A stretch of DNA of 64,000 nt. Source: Yersinia canariae. Its GTDB lineage: Bacteria > Pseudomonadota > Gammaproteobacteria > Enterobacterales > Enterobacteriaceae. Location: contig NZ_CP043727.1 in the NCBI RefSeq assembly GCF_009831415.1, positions 806,001-870,000 on the forward strand, in the 5' to 3' direction. Below are positions 56,653 to 64,000 of this stretch, piece after piece (the stretch's first letter is position 1; every line of letters starts with the position of its first letter). The notes beneath the pieces were generated by a model, which was not told the DNA's origin, made no database searches, and saw only the letters and a list, made by a program, of their open reading frames with translations. Both the position numbers and the translations under genes were made by a program.

Positions 56653-56669
56653 AATTGGTATTACCAATT
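56653..56669 (+). promoter_or_regulatory. PdhR operator
   Basis: AATTGGTATTACCAATT is a perfect 17-base palindrome containing ATTGGT-N3-ACCAAT, the PdhR operator consensus, about 65 bases before the pdhR start codon. PdhR represses its own operon and is released by pyruvate. Confidence 0.9.
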
Positions 56670-56733
56670 GACTCCGCGCTACTCGCAGAGACGATTCACT
56701 CAATACGGCTTATAGCGCGACTCATAATAAATT

Positions 56734-57498
56734 ATGGCCTACAACAAAATACGTCAGCCCAAATTATCAGATGTTATCGAGCAACAGCTCGAATACCTGA
56801 TTTTGGAAGGGACGCTACGCCCAGGTGAGAAATTACTGCCTGAGCGCGAGTTGGCGAAGCAATTTGATGTTTCCCGCCCTTCTCTGCGAGAAGCAATCCA
56901 GCGCTTAGAGGCTAAGGGGCTGCTGTTGCGCCGTCAGGGCGGTGGCACTTTCGTGCAAACCAATCTCTGGCAAAGCTTTAGCGATCCGCTGGCTGAACTG
57001 CTGGCCGACCATCCAGAATCACAATTCGACTTGCTAGAAACCCGTCATGCCCTCGAGGGTGTTGCTGCTTATTATGCTGCACTGCGTGGCACAGATGAAG
57101 ATCTGCAACGTATTCGTGAATGTCATACTGTTATCCAACAAGCACAGGACAGCGGCGATTTGGATGCCGAGGCTGATGCAGTCATGCAGTATCAAGTGGC
57201 TGTCACAGAGGCCGCGCATAATGTGGTTTTACTGCATTTACTGCGCTGCATGGGGCCAATGCTCGAACAAAACGTTAAACAAAACTTTGAATTGCTTTAC
57301 TCGCGCCGCGAAATGCTGGCAACGGTGAGCAGTCACCGCGCCGGGATTTTTGAGGCGATTGTGGCACGCGAGCCGGAGAAGGCCCGCGAAGCTTCACACC
57401 GTCACTTGGCGTTTATTGAGGAGATCCTGTTGGACCTCAGTCGGGAGCACAGTCGCCGTGAGCGATCTTTGCGTCGGCTCCAACAGCGCAAGGACTAG
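56734..57498 (+). CDS. pdhR: Pyruvate-responsive repressor PdhR
   Basis: A 254-aa GntR-family regulator of the FadR subgroup. The winged helix near residues 10-75 shows [20 protein letters not shown] and [20 protein letters not shown]; the C-terminal all-helical domain (FCD) binds pyruvate. It controls the pdh operon and respiratory genes. It is the first gene of pdhR-aceE-aceF, with two operator-like palindromes upstream. Codon and base use match the neighbours. Confidence 0.96.
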   Translation: MAYNKIRQPKLSDVIEQQLEYLILEGTLRPGEKLLPERELAKQFDVSRPSLREAIQRLEAKGLLLRRQGGGTFVQTNLWQSFSDPLAELLADHPESQFDLLETRHALEGVAAYYAALRGTDEDLQRIRECHTVIQQAQDSGDLDAEADAVMQYQVAVTEAAHNVVLLHLLRCMGPMLEQNVKQNFELLYSRREMLATVSSHRAGIFEAIVAREPEKAREASHRHLAFIEEILLDLSREHSRRERSLRRLQQRKD

Positions 57499-57649
57499 AA
57501 ACGATTCATTCAGGTTGCGCCTCTGCAAAACCTCAATAACTCGTTTTATACCCTTTGTATTTGAAATTGCAGGGTTATTCTCTGCAATGCCAATTCATTT
57601 GGGTGATGTCTCTCATTTGAGGGGCATTAGCGGCAACTAAACTGATGGG

Positions 57650-57714
57650 CCTATCTTCCGGTGTTTTCACCAGGGCACGTGCTTTAGCCCCGGGTTAAAG
57701 CACAGGAAGATAGG
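57650..57714 (+). other. Folded leader RNA upstream of aceE (three-way junction)
   Basis: CCTATCTTCC (57650-57659) and GGAAGATAGG (57705-57714) form a perfect 10-bp closing stem. Inside it are two hairpins: GGTG-TTTT-CACC (57660-57671) and GTGCTTTA / TAAAGCAC (57679-57686 and 57696-57703). The structure ends 39 bases before the aceE start codon. No T-run follows, so it is not a simple terminator. It may be a leader structure, an RNase III or pausing site, or a repeated palindrome of the genome. Confidence 0.6.
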
Positions 57715-57753
57715 CTCCAAATAAACCATTAGAAACAGATAAGGAATACCACC

Positions 57754-60417
57754 ATGTCAGAACGTTTAAATAATGACGTGGATCCGATCGAAACCCGCGA
57801 CTGGCTACAGGCGATCGAATCGGTCATCCGTGAAGAGGGTGTTGAGCGTGCTCAGTATCTGATTGATCAGGTTTTGGGCGAAGCCCGTAAAGGTGGTGTG
57901 AGTGTTGCAGCTGGTTCAGCCAGCCGTGATTACATCAACACTATCGCAGTAGAAGACGAACCCGCTTACCCTGGCAACCTGGATCTGGAACGTCGTATTC
58001 GTTCAGCAATCCGTTGGAATGCCGTGATGACCGTGTTGCGTGCATCGAAGAAAGATCTGGATTTGGGCGGCCACATGGCATCCTTCCAATCTTCCGCTAC
58101 CTTCTACGAGGTTTGCTTCAACCACTTCTTCCGTGCTCGTAATCCAAAAGACGGCGGCGATCTGGTTTACTTCCAGGGCCACATCTCTCCGGGCGTTTAC
58201 GCACGTGCCTTCCTTGAAGGCCGCCTGACTCAAGAGCAAATGGATAACTTCCGTCAGGAAGTTCACGGTAAGGGTCTGTCTTCTTACCCGCATCCGAAAC
58301 TGATGCCTGAGTTCTGGCAGTTCCCAACTGTATCTATGGGCCTTGGCCCAATCAGTGCTATTTATCAGGCCAAGTTCCTGAAATACCTGTCTCACCGTGG
58401 TCTGAAAGACACTTCAGCACAGACCGTATACGCCTTCCTGGGCGATGGCGAGATGGATGAGCCAGAATCTAAAGGTGCGATCACCATCGCGACCCGTGAA
58501 AAACTGGATAATCTGGTCTTTGTTATCAACTGTAACTTGCAGCGCCTTGATGGCCCGGTTACTGGTAACGGCAAAATCATTAATGAGCTGGAAGGTATCT
58601 TCAGTGGTGCTGGCTGGCAGGTTCTGAAAGTTATCTGGGGTAGTCGTTGGGATGAACTGCTGCGTAAAGATACCAGCGGTAAACTGATCCAATTGATGAA
58701 TGAAACTCTGGATGGCGACTACCAGACCTTCAAATCTAAAGATGGCGCTTATGTGCGCGAACATTTCTTCGGCCGTTTCCCAGAAACTGCTGCATTAGTG
58801 AAAGACATGAGCGACGACGAGATCTGGTCTCTGAACCGTGGCGGTCATGATCCGAAGAAAGTCTTTGCGGCACTGAAAAAAGCACAAGAAACCACTGGCA
58901 AACCAACTGTTATCCTGGCCCACACCATTAAAGGTTACGGCATGGGCGAAACAGCTGAAGGTAAAAACATTGCCCACCAGGTGAAGAAAATGAACATGGA
59001 AGGTGTTCACCACTTCCGCGATCGCTTCAATGTGCCGGTGGCTGATGCCGATATCGAAAAACTGCCATACATTACCTTCGAGAAAGATTCCGAAGAGTAT
59101 AAATATCTGCATGAACGTCGTCAGGCGCTGGAAGGTTATGTACCAACCCGTATGCCTAAGTTCACTGAAAAGCTGGAAATCCCAGCATTGTCAGATTTCA
59201 GCTCCTTGCTGGAAGAGCAGAATAAAGAAATTTCTACCACTATCGCATTCGTGCGTGTGCTGAACGTGATGTTGAAGAACAAGTCTATCAAAGACCGCAT
59301 TGTTCCAATCATCGCCGATGAAGCCCGTACTTTCGGTATGGAAGGTCTGTTCCGTCAGATTGGTATTTACAGCCCGAATGGTCAGCAGTACACCCCGCAA
59401 GACCGTGAGCAGGTTGCTTACTACAAAGAAGACGAAAAAGGCCAGATCCTGCAAGAAGGGATCAACGAACTGGGTGCGGCTTCTTCATGGCTGGCTGCTG
59501 CGACTTCATACAGCACCAATGATTTGCCAATGATCCCGTTCTACATCTACTACTCCATGTTCGGTTTCCAACGTATCGGCGACCTGTGCTGGGCTGCGGG
59601 TGACCAACAAGCACGTGGCTTCTTAGTGGGCGGGACTTCAGGTCGTACAACGCTGAACGGCGAAGGTCTGCAACATGAAGATGGTCACAGCCATATTCAG
59701 TCACTGACTATCCCGAACTGTATTTCTTACGATCCAGCTTATGCTTATGAAGTGGCAGTCATCATGCATGACGGTTTGGAGCGTATGTACGGCGACGCGC
59801 AGGAAAACGTTTATTATTACCTGACCACGCTGAACGAAAACTATCACATGCCAGCGATGCCGCAGGGCGCAGAAGAAGGTATCCGTAAAGGTATCTACAA
59901 ACTGGAAACTGTTGCAGGTAGCAAAGGCAAAGTTCAGTTGATGAGCTCAGGCGCTATTTTGCGTCATGTCCGTGAAGCGGCTCAGATTTTGGCTAATGAC
60001 TACGGTGTGGGCTCTGATGTGTACAGCGTAACTTCATTCACTGAACTGGCCCGTGACGGTCAGGATTGTGAGCGTTGGAACATGCTGCACCCAACAGAAA
60101 CTCCGCGCGTACCTTATGTTGCTCAGGTCATGAACGACGCACCAGCGGTTGCTTCTACTGACTACATGAAGTTGTTCGCTGAACAGATTCGTAACTTCAT
60201 TCCTGCCAGCGAGTTCCGCGTTCTGGGTACAGATGGCTTTGGCCGTTCTGACAGCCGTGAGAACCTGCGTCATCACTTCGAAGTTGATTCTTCTTACGTT
60301 GTGGTTGCAGCTCTGGGTGAATTGGCTAAACGCGGTGATATCGATACCAGCGTAGTTGCACAAGCAATTACTAAGTTTGGTATCGACGCCGATAAAGTTA
60401 ACCCGCGTCTGGCATAA
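57754..60417 (+). CDS. aceE: Pyruvate dehydrogenase E1 component
   Basis: An 887-aa homodimeric thiamine diphosphate enzyme that decarboxylates pyruvate and acetylates the lipoyl groups of AceF. The ThDP-Mg motif starts at [17 protein letters not shown] and ends at [14 protein letters not shown]-like [13 protein letters not shown] and the C-terminal [15 protein letters not shown] are typical. It has the E. coli length. It lies 255 bases after pdhR, behind a folded leader, and 14 bases before aceF. Confidence 0.97.
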   Translation: MSERLNNDVDPIETRDWLQAIESVIREEGVERAQYLIDQVLGEARKGGVSVAAGSASRDYINTIAVEDEPAYPGNLDLERRIRSAIRWNAVMTVLRASKKDLDLGGHMASFQSSATFYEVCFNHFFRARNPKDGGDLVYFQGHISPGVYARAFLEGRLTQEQMDNFRQEVHGKGLSSYPHPKLMPEFWQFPTVSMGLGPISAIYQAKFLKYLSHRGLKDTSAQTVYAFLGDGEMDEPESKGAITIATREKLDNLVFVINCNLQRLDGPVTGNGKIINELEGIFSGAGWQVLKVIWGSRWDELLRKDTSGKLIQLMNETLDGDYQTFKSKDGAYVREHFFGRFPETAALVKDMSDDEIWSLNRGGHDPKKVFAALKKAQETTGKPTVILAHTIKGYGMGETAEGKNIAHQVKKMNMEGVHHFRDRFNVPVADADIEKLPYITFEKDSEEYKYLHERRQALEGYVPTRMPKFTEKLEIPALSDFSSLLEEQNKEISTTIAFVRVLNVMLKNKSIKDRIVPIIADEARTFGMEGLFRQIGIYSPNGQQYTPQDREQVAYYKEDEKGQILQEGINELGAASSWLAAATSYSTNDLPMIPFYIYYSMFGFQRIGDLCWAAGDQQARGFLVGGTSGRTTLNGEGLQHEDGHSHIQSLTIPNCISYDPAYAYEVAVIMHDGLERMYGDAQENVYYYLTTLNENYHMPAMPQGAEEGIRKGIYKLETVAGSKGKVQLMSSGAILRHVREAAQILANDYGVGSDVYSVTSFTELARDGQDCERWNMLHPTETPRVPYVAQVMNDAPAVASTDYMKLFAEQIRNFIPASEFRVLGTDGFGRSDSRENLRHHFEVDSSYVVVAALGELAKRGDIDTSVVAQAITKFGIDADKVNPRLA

Positions 60418-60431
60418 GAGGTAAAGAACAA

Positions 60432-62018
60432 ATGGCTATTGAAATTAACGTACCAGACATCGGTGCAGATGAAGTGGAAGTCACCGAAATTATGGTGAAA
60501 GTTGGCGATACCGTTGAAGCGGAGCAATCGCTTATCACCGTCGAGGGTGATAAAGCTTCCATGGAAGTCCCTTCACCGCAGGCGGGTGTAGTTAAAGAAA
60601 TCAAAATTGCCGTTGGCGACACTGTTGCTACCGGTAAGCTGATGATGATCTTCGAAGCAACAGGTGCCGCTGCGGCACCGGCAAAAGCGGAAGAGCAAGC
60701 GGCTGCACCAGCACCGGCAGCAGCGCCTGCTGGGCCAGCGGCATCAGCAGCTAAAAACGTTGAAGTGCCAGACATCGGTGACGACGAAGTTGAAGTCACT
60801 GAAGTGATGGTGAAAGTTGGCGATAAAGTTGAAGCTGAACAATCATTGATCACTGTTGAAGGTGACAAGGCTTCCATGGAAGTTCCTGCTCCTTTCGCGG
60901 GTATCGTGAAAGAGATCAAAATCAGCACTGGCGACAAAGTGAAAACCGGTTCCCTGATCATGGTGTTTGAAGTCGAAGGCGCAGCACCTGCGGCCGCTTC
61001 GGCTCCAGCTCCACAAGCAGCAGCGCCAGCAGCACCAACTCCAGCTTCGGCTCCAGCGGCGAAAGCAGAGAGCAAAGGCGAGTTCGCTGAGAATGATGCC
61101 TACGTGCATGCAACGCCAGTTATCCGTCGTTTGGCTCGTGAATTTGGTGTGAATCTGGCGAAAGTGAAAGGTACGGGTCGTAAAGGCCGTATCCTGCGCG
61201 AAGACGTTCAGGCTTATGTGAAAGAAGCTGTTAAACGTGCTGAAGCGGCACCTGCTGCTACCGGTGGCGGTTTGCCAGGTATGCTGCCTTGGCCGAAAGT
61301 TGATTTCAGCAAGTTCGGCGAAATCGAAGAAGTGGAATTGGGCCGTATCCAGAAAATCTCTGGTGCTAACCTGAGCCGCAACTGGGTCATGATCCCACAT
61401 GTGACACAATTCGATGAAGCGGATATCACTGAAGTTGAAGTATTCCGCAAGCAACAAAACATCGAAGCTGAGAAGAAAAAACAAGATCTGAAAATCACTC
61501 CGCTGGTGTTCCTGATGAAAGCAGCTGCCAAGGCGTTGGAAGAGTTCCCGCGCTTCAACAGCTCAATTTCTGAAGATGGTCAGAAACTGACACTGAAGAA
61601 ATACATCAATATCGGTGTGGCGGTTGATACCCCTAACGGTTTGGTTGTTCCGGTATTCCGTGATGTAAACAAAAAAGGTATTGTCGAGTTGTCTCGCGAG
61701 CTGTCTGTGATTTCCAAGAAAGCGCGTGATGGCAAATTGACGGCATCTGATATGCAAGGCGGTTGTTTCACTATTTCCAGCCTGGGCGGCATCGGCGGGA
61801 CGGCGTTTACGCCAATCGTTAATGCGCCAGAAGTAGCCATTCTGGGTGTGTCAAAATCATCCATGAAACCAGTCTGGAATGGTAAAGAGTTTGCTCCGCG
61901 TCTGATGTTGCCTCTGTCCCTGTCCTTCGACCATCGTGTGATCGACGGTGCGGCAGGTGCTCGCTTCGCAGCGTATATCGCCACCATTATGGCCGATATT
62001 CGCCGTTTGGTGATGTAA
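60432..62018 (+). CDS. aceF: Pyruvate dehydrogenase E2, dihydrolipoamide acetyltransferase
   Basis: A 528-aa core protein of the complex. Two lipoyl domains are seen, with GDKASMEV lysines at about residues 41 and 146, joined by Ala/Pro-rich linkers; then the peripheral subunit-binding domain ([19 protein letters not shown]) and the catalytic domain ending with the [15 protein letters not shown] active-site motif. E. coli AceF has three lipoyl domains (about 630 aa), so this is a two-domain form. The two lipoyl coding segments are very similar in DNA, a direct repeat that could change copy number by recombination. A strong hairpin follows. Confidence 0.96.
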   Translation: MAIEINVPDIGADEVEVTEIMVKVGDTVEAEQSLITVEGDKASMEVPSPQAGVVKEIKIAVGDTVATGKLMMIFEATGAAAAPAKAEEQAAAPAPAAAPAGPAASAAKNVEVPDIGDDEVEVTEVMVKVGDKVEAEQSLITVEGDKASMEVPAPFAGIVKEIKISTGDKVKTGSLIMVFEVEGAAPAAASAPAPQAAAPAAPTPASAPAAKAESKGEFAENDAYVHATPVIRRLAREFGVNLAKVKGTGRKGRILREDVQAYVKEAVKRAEAAPAATGGGLPGMLPWPKVDFSKFGEIEEVELGRIQKISGANLSRNWVMIPHVTQFDEADITEVEVFRKQQNIEAEKKKQDLKITPLVFLMKAAAKALEEFPRFNSSISEDGQKLTLKKYINIGVAVDTPNGLVVPVFRDVNKKGIVELSRELSVISKKARDGKLTASDMQGGCFTISSLGGIGGTAFTPIVNAPEVAILGVSKSSMKPVWNGKEFAPRLMLPLSLSFDHRVIDGAAGARFAAYIATIMADIRRLVM

Positions 62019-62022
62019 TCGC

Positions 62023-62050
62023 CAAGGCCGGCTTAGTGCCGGCCTTGTTG
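62023..62050 (+). terminator. Hairpin after aceF
   Basis: CAAGGCCGGC and GCCGGCCTTG form a perfect 10-bp stem with loop TTAGT, followed by TTGTTATT. Probably a partial terminator between aceEF and lpd; lpd in E. coli also has its own promoter. Confidence 0.75.
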
Positions 62051-62272
62051 TTATTACAGACAGACAAAAGACAGTTATGAACCGGCTTTGTCGGCTTGTT
62101 ACATAAGTCGACAAGGTTGTTGAGACACTCGTCACGCGATGCGGCTTTTCAGATTATTAACAATTCTGTAAACTGCACGCGGTGCAAGCGTCACGGTGGA
62201 TCAAGGCGTTATGAAATTAATTAGCCTAAAGAATGACGACAAATTCGCCGGACAAACAATTAAGAGGTCATG

Positions 62273-63697
62273 ATGAGTACTGAAATTAAAACTCAGGTCG
62301 TGGTACTTGGGGCAGGCCCAGCAGGGTACTCTGCTGCTTTTCGTTGCGCGGATTTAGGTTTAGAAACCATTCTGGTTGAGCGCTATTCCACTCTGGGTGG
62401 GGTTTGCCTGAATGTCGGTTGTATCCCTTCCAAGGCGTTGTTGCACGTCGCTAAAGTTATCGAAGAAGCTAAAGCATTAGCTGAACACGGTATCGTTTTT
62501 GGCGAGCCTAAAACTGACATTGATAAAGTACGTGTCTGGAAAGAGAAAGTTATCAATCAGTTAACCGGTGGTTTGGCAGGTATGGCTAAAGGCCGTAAAG
62601 TCAAAGTGGTTAACGGTTTTGGTAAGTTCACTGGCGCGAACACCCTGGTTGTTGAGGGTGAAAATGGCCCGACAACTATTAATTTCGATAACGCGATCAT
62701 TGCTGCGGGTTCTCGTCCAATCCAACTACCATTTATTCCGCATGAAGACCCACGTGTTTGGGACTCAACTGATGCATTGGCACTGAAAACTGTCCCAGAG
62801 CGTCTGCTGGTGATGGGCGGTGGTATCATCGGTCTGGAAATGGGGACTGTTTACCATGCGCTGGGTTCGAAGATTGATGTGGTCGAAATGGCTGATCAGG
62901 TGATTCCGGCGGCTGATAAAGACGTAGTAAAAGTCTTTACCAAACGTATTAGTAAGCAATTCAACCTGATGCTGGAAACCAAAGTGACAGCAGTAGAAGC
63001 CAAAGAAGACGGCATCTATGTCACCATGGAAGGCAAAAAAGCTCCTGCAGAACCGCAGCGTTATGATGCTGTTCTGGTTGCTATCGGCCGTGTGCCGAAT
63101 GGTAAGTTGCTGGATGCAGGTCAGGCCGGTGTTGAAGTTGACGAACGTGGCTTTATCCACGTTGATAAACAACTGCGTACTAACGTGCCGCATATCTTTG
63201 CAATCGGCGACATCGTGGGTCAGCCAATGCTGGCGCATAAAGGTGTTCACGAAGGCCATGTTGCTGCTGAAGTTATCTCTGGCATGAAACATTACTTCGA
63301 TCCGAAAGTGATTCCATCCATTGCGTACACTGAACCAGAAGTTGCATGGGTAGGTCTGACCGAAAAAGAAGCGAAAGAAAAAGGCATCAGCTACGAAACC
63401 TCCACCTTCCCGTGGGCGGCATCGGGTCGTGCTATCGCTTCTGATTGTGCAGATGGTATGACCAAACTTATTTTCGACAAAGAAACTCACCGTATCATCG
63501 GTGGCGCAATTGTCGGGACTAATGGCGGCGAATTGTTAGGTGAAATCGGTCTGGCAATCGAGATGGGCTGTGATGCTGAAGATATCGCATTGACCATCCA
63601 TGCTCACCCGACGCTGCATGAATCTGTCGGTCTGGCAGCAGAAATCTACGAAGGTAGCATTACTGACTTGCCGAACCCGAAAGCGAAAAAGAAATAA
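62273..63697 (+). CDS. lpd: Dihydrolipoamide dehydrogenase (E3)
   Basis: A 474-aa FAD flavoprotein that reoxidises lipoyl groups for the pyruvate, 2-oxoglutarate and glycine cleavage complexes. FAD loop VVVLGAGPAGYSAAFRCADL, the redox disulfide GGVCLNVGCIPSKAL, the NAD loop MGGGIIGLEMG and the catalytic His in HAHPTLHES are seen. The ATG at 62273 gives MSTEIKTQ and 5-base spacing to GAGG; an ATG one codon earlier is too near. The 254-base gap after aceF should hold its own promoter. A terminator follows. Confidence 0.97.
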   Translation: MSTEIKTQVVVLGAGPAGYSAAFRCADLGLETILVERYSTLGGVCLNVGCIPSKALLHVAKVIEEAKALAEHGIVFGEPKTDIDKVRVWKEKVINQLTGGLAGMAKGRKVKVVNGFGKFTGANTLVVEGENGPTTINFDNAIIAAGSRPIQLPFIPHEDPRVWDSTDALALKTVPERLLVMGGGIIGLEMGTVYHALGSKIDVVEMADQVIPAADKDVVKVFTKRISKQFNLMLETKVTAVEAKEDGIYVTMEGKKAPAEPQRYDAVLVAIGRVPNGKLLDAGQAGVEVDERGFIHVDKQLRTNVPHIFAIGDIVGQPMLAHKGVHEGHVAAEVISGMKHYFDPKVIPSIAYTEPEVAWVGLTEKEAKEKGISYETSTFPWAASGRAIASDCADGMTKLIFDKETHRIIGGAIVGTNGGELLGEIGLAIEMGCDAEDIALTIHAHPTLHESVGLAAEIYEGSITDLPNPKAKKK

Positions 63698-63733
63698 TTT
63701 TTAGCTGATACGGTATTTGCCGAAGTCGACGTT

Positions 63734-63763
63734 AAAACGGTCCCTCGATAGGGGCCGTTTTTT
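63734..63763 (+). terminator. lpd terminator
   Basis: AACGGTCCC and GGGGCCGTT form a 9-bp stem (one G-U) with a 6-base loop, followed by TTTTTTA. Confidence 0.92.
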
Positions 63764-63778
63764 ATGGAAACAGTAATT

Positions 63779-64000
63779 TTAATTAATTTGGATCGGCGGG
63801 GGAATGAATTTTGATCCTAGCCCTCTGAGGGCTCGCATTTCTACTTCAATTGTTTCATTGTCAATGATATTGATTTCAGTAATCAGAAAAAAGCTATGAG
63901 GAAGAAATATTCTGGTGCCTTCGGTATTATCTAGTAGGGCTGAGACATCAGTGCTGTATGTTAATCCTCTGGGATAATGAATGGTATATCTTACATTGAC
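63779..64000 (-). CDS. Unrecognised protein, C-terminal fragment
   Basis: A minus-strand frame open across the last 222 bases, ending in TAA, with the start beyond the window edge. The 73 visible residues include YSTDVSALLDNTEGTRIFLP and then ITEINIIDNETIEVEMRALR; no membrane segment. Codon use (AGA, ATA, CTA) and base composition are AT-rich compared with lpd, suggesting recent acquisition. The pattern DVSAL...RIFLPHSFF has a loose resemblance to the end of ADP-ribosyltransferase domains, but no ExE motif is seen, so I make no functional call. It converges on lpd. Confidence 0.55.
   Translation of the reverse strand, partial: VNVRYTIHYPRGLTYSTDVSALLDNTEGTRIFLPHSFFLITEINIIDNETIEVEMRALRGLGSKFIPPPIQIN

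Noticed and set aside
62765..63490. Long reverse-strand frame of 241 codons inside lpd
   Set aside because: Antisense to a highly conserved enzyme gene; composition is the mirror of the lpd codons. The same holds for long reverse frames in aceF (60398-61075), secA (39583-40242) and mraY (27032-27652).

Overview
The window is chromosomal DNA of an enterobacterium, most likely a Yersinia (indole-positive, Y. enterocolitica-like species group). The species call is an inference: almost every protein is highly similar to its E. coli counterpart as I remember it, gene order follows the E. coli 1.7-2.8 min region, and the differences (Proteus-type tryptophanase, an added AMP-forming ligase, a DciA-family gene, a two-lipoyl AceF) fit Yersinia better than Escherichia. 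No plasmid, prophage or CRISPR array is seen. The only mobile DNA is two intact copies of one IS3-family element.

Layout. 1-2.8 kb: 3' part of a YbiW/PflF-type glycyl radical enzyme gene, then a short SgrS-like small RNA and the sugar efflux gene setA. 2.8-6.1 kb (minus strand): a tryptophan catabolic operon, tnaC leader - tnaA - mtr-type permease, with a CRP-like site. 6.2-11.1 kb (minus): leuLABCD with leader peptide, attenuator and promoter. 11.1-12.0 kb: long AT-rich spacer, then leuO. 13.3-15.1 kb: AMP-forming acyl-CoA ligase. 15.5-19.0 kb: ilvIH and cra; then alaE (minus) and a 0.9 kb AT-rich gap.

20.3-38.3 kb: the complete division and cell wall (dcw) cluster mraZ-rsmH-ftsL-ftsI-murE-murF-mraY-murD-ftsW-murG-murC-ddlB-ftsQ-ftsA-ftsZ-lpxC, tightly packed with many start/stop overlaps. 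38.3-42.2 kb: a DciA-family gene on the opposite strand, then secM-secA. 42.2-48.4 kb: two directly repeated IS3-family copies, each with its own 3-bp target duplication, flank mutT, yacG, zapD, coaE and guaC. 48.5-51.6 kb: the type IV pilus-like genes ppdD-hofB-hofC (minus). 51.8-54.4 kb: nadC (minus), ampD, ampE. 54.7-56 kb: aroP (minus). 56.5-63.8 kb: pyruvate dehydrogenase operon pdhR-aceE-aceF plus lpd, with PdhR operators and a folded RNA leader before aceE. The last 220 bases hold the 3' end of an unrecognised AT-rich minus-strand gene.

Themes. Several parts are controlled by RNA: SgrS before setA, the TnaC and LeuL leader peptides, SecM before secA, a frameshift signal in each IS, and the aceE leader. 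Branched-chain amino acid synthesis (leu, ilvIH, leuO), aromatic amino acid uptake and breakdown (tnaA, mtr, aroP), and central carbon control (cra, pdhR, sgrS) sit close together. I found no clear novel defence or secretion system. The most notable items are the SgrR-less SgrS, the unannotated tnaC, the dciA gene lying against secM, the two IS copies placed directly behind terminators, and the three-way-junction-like aceE leader.
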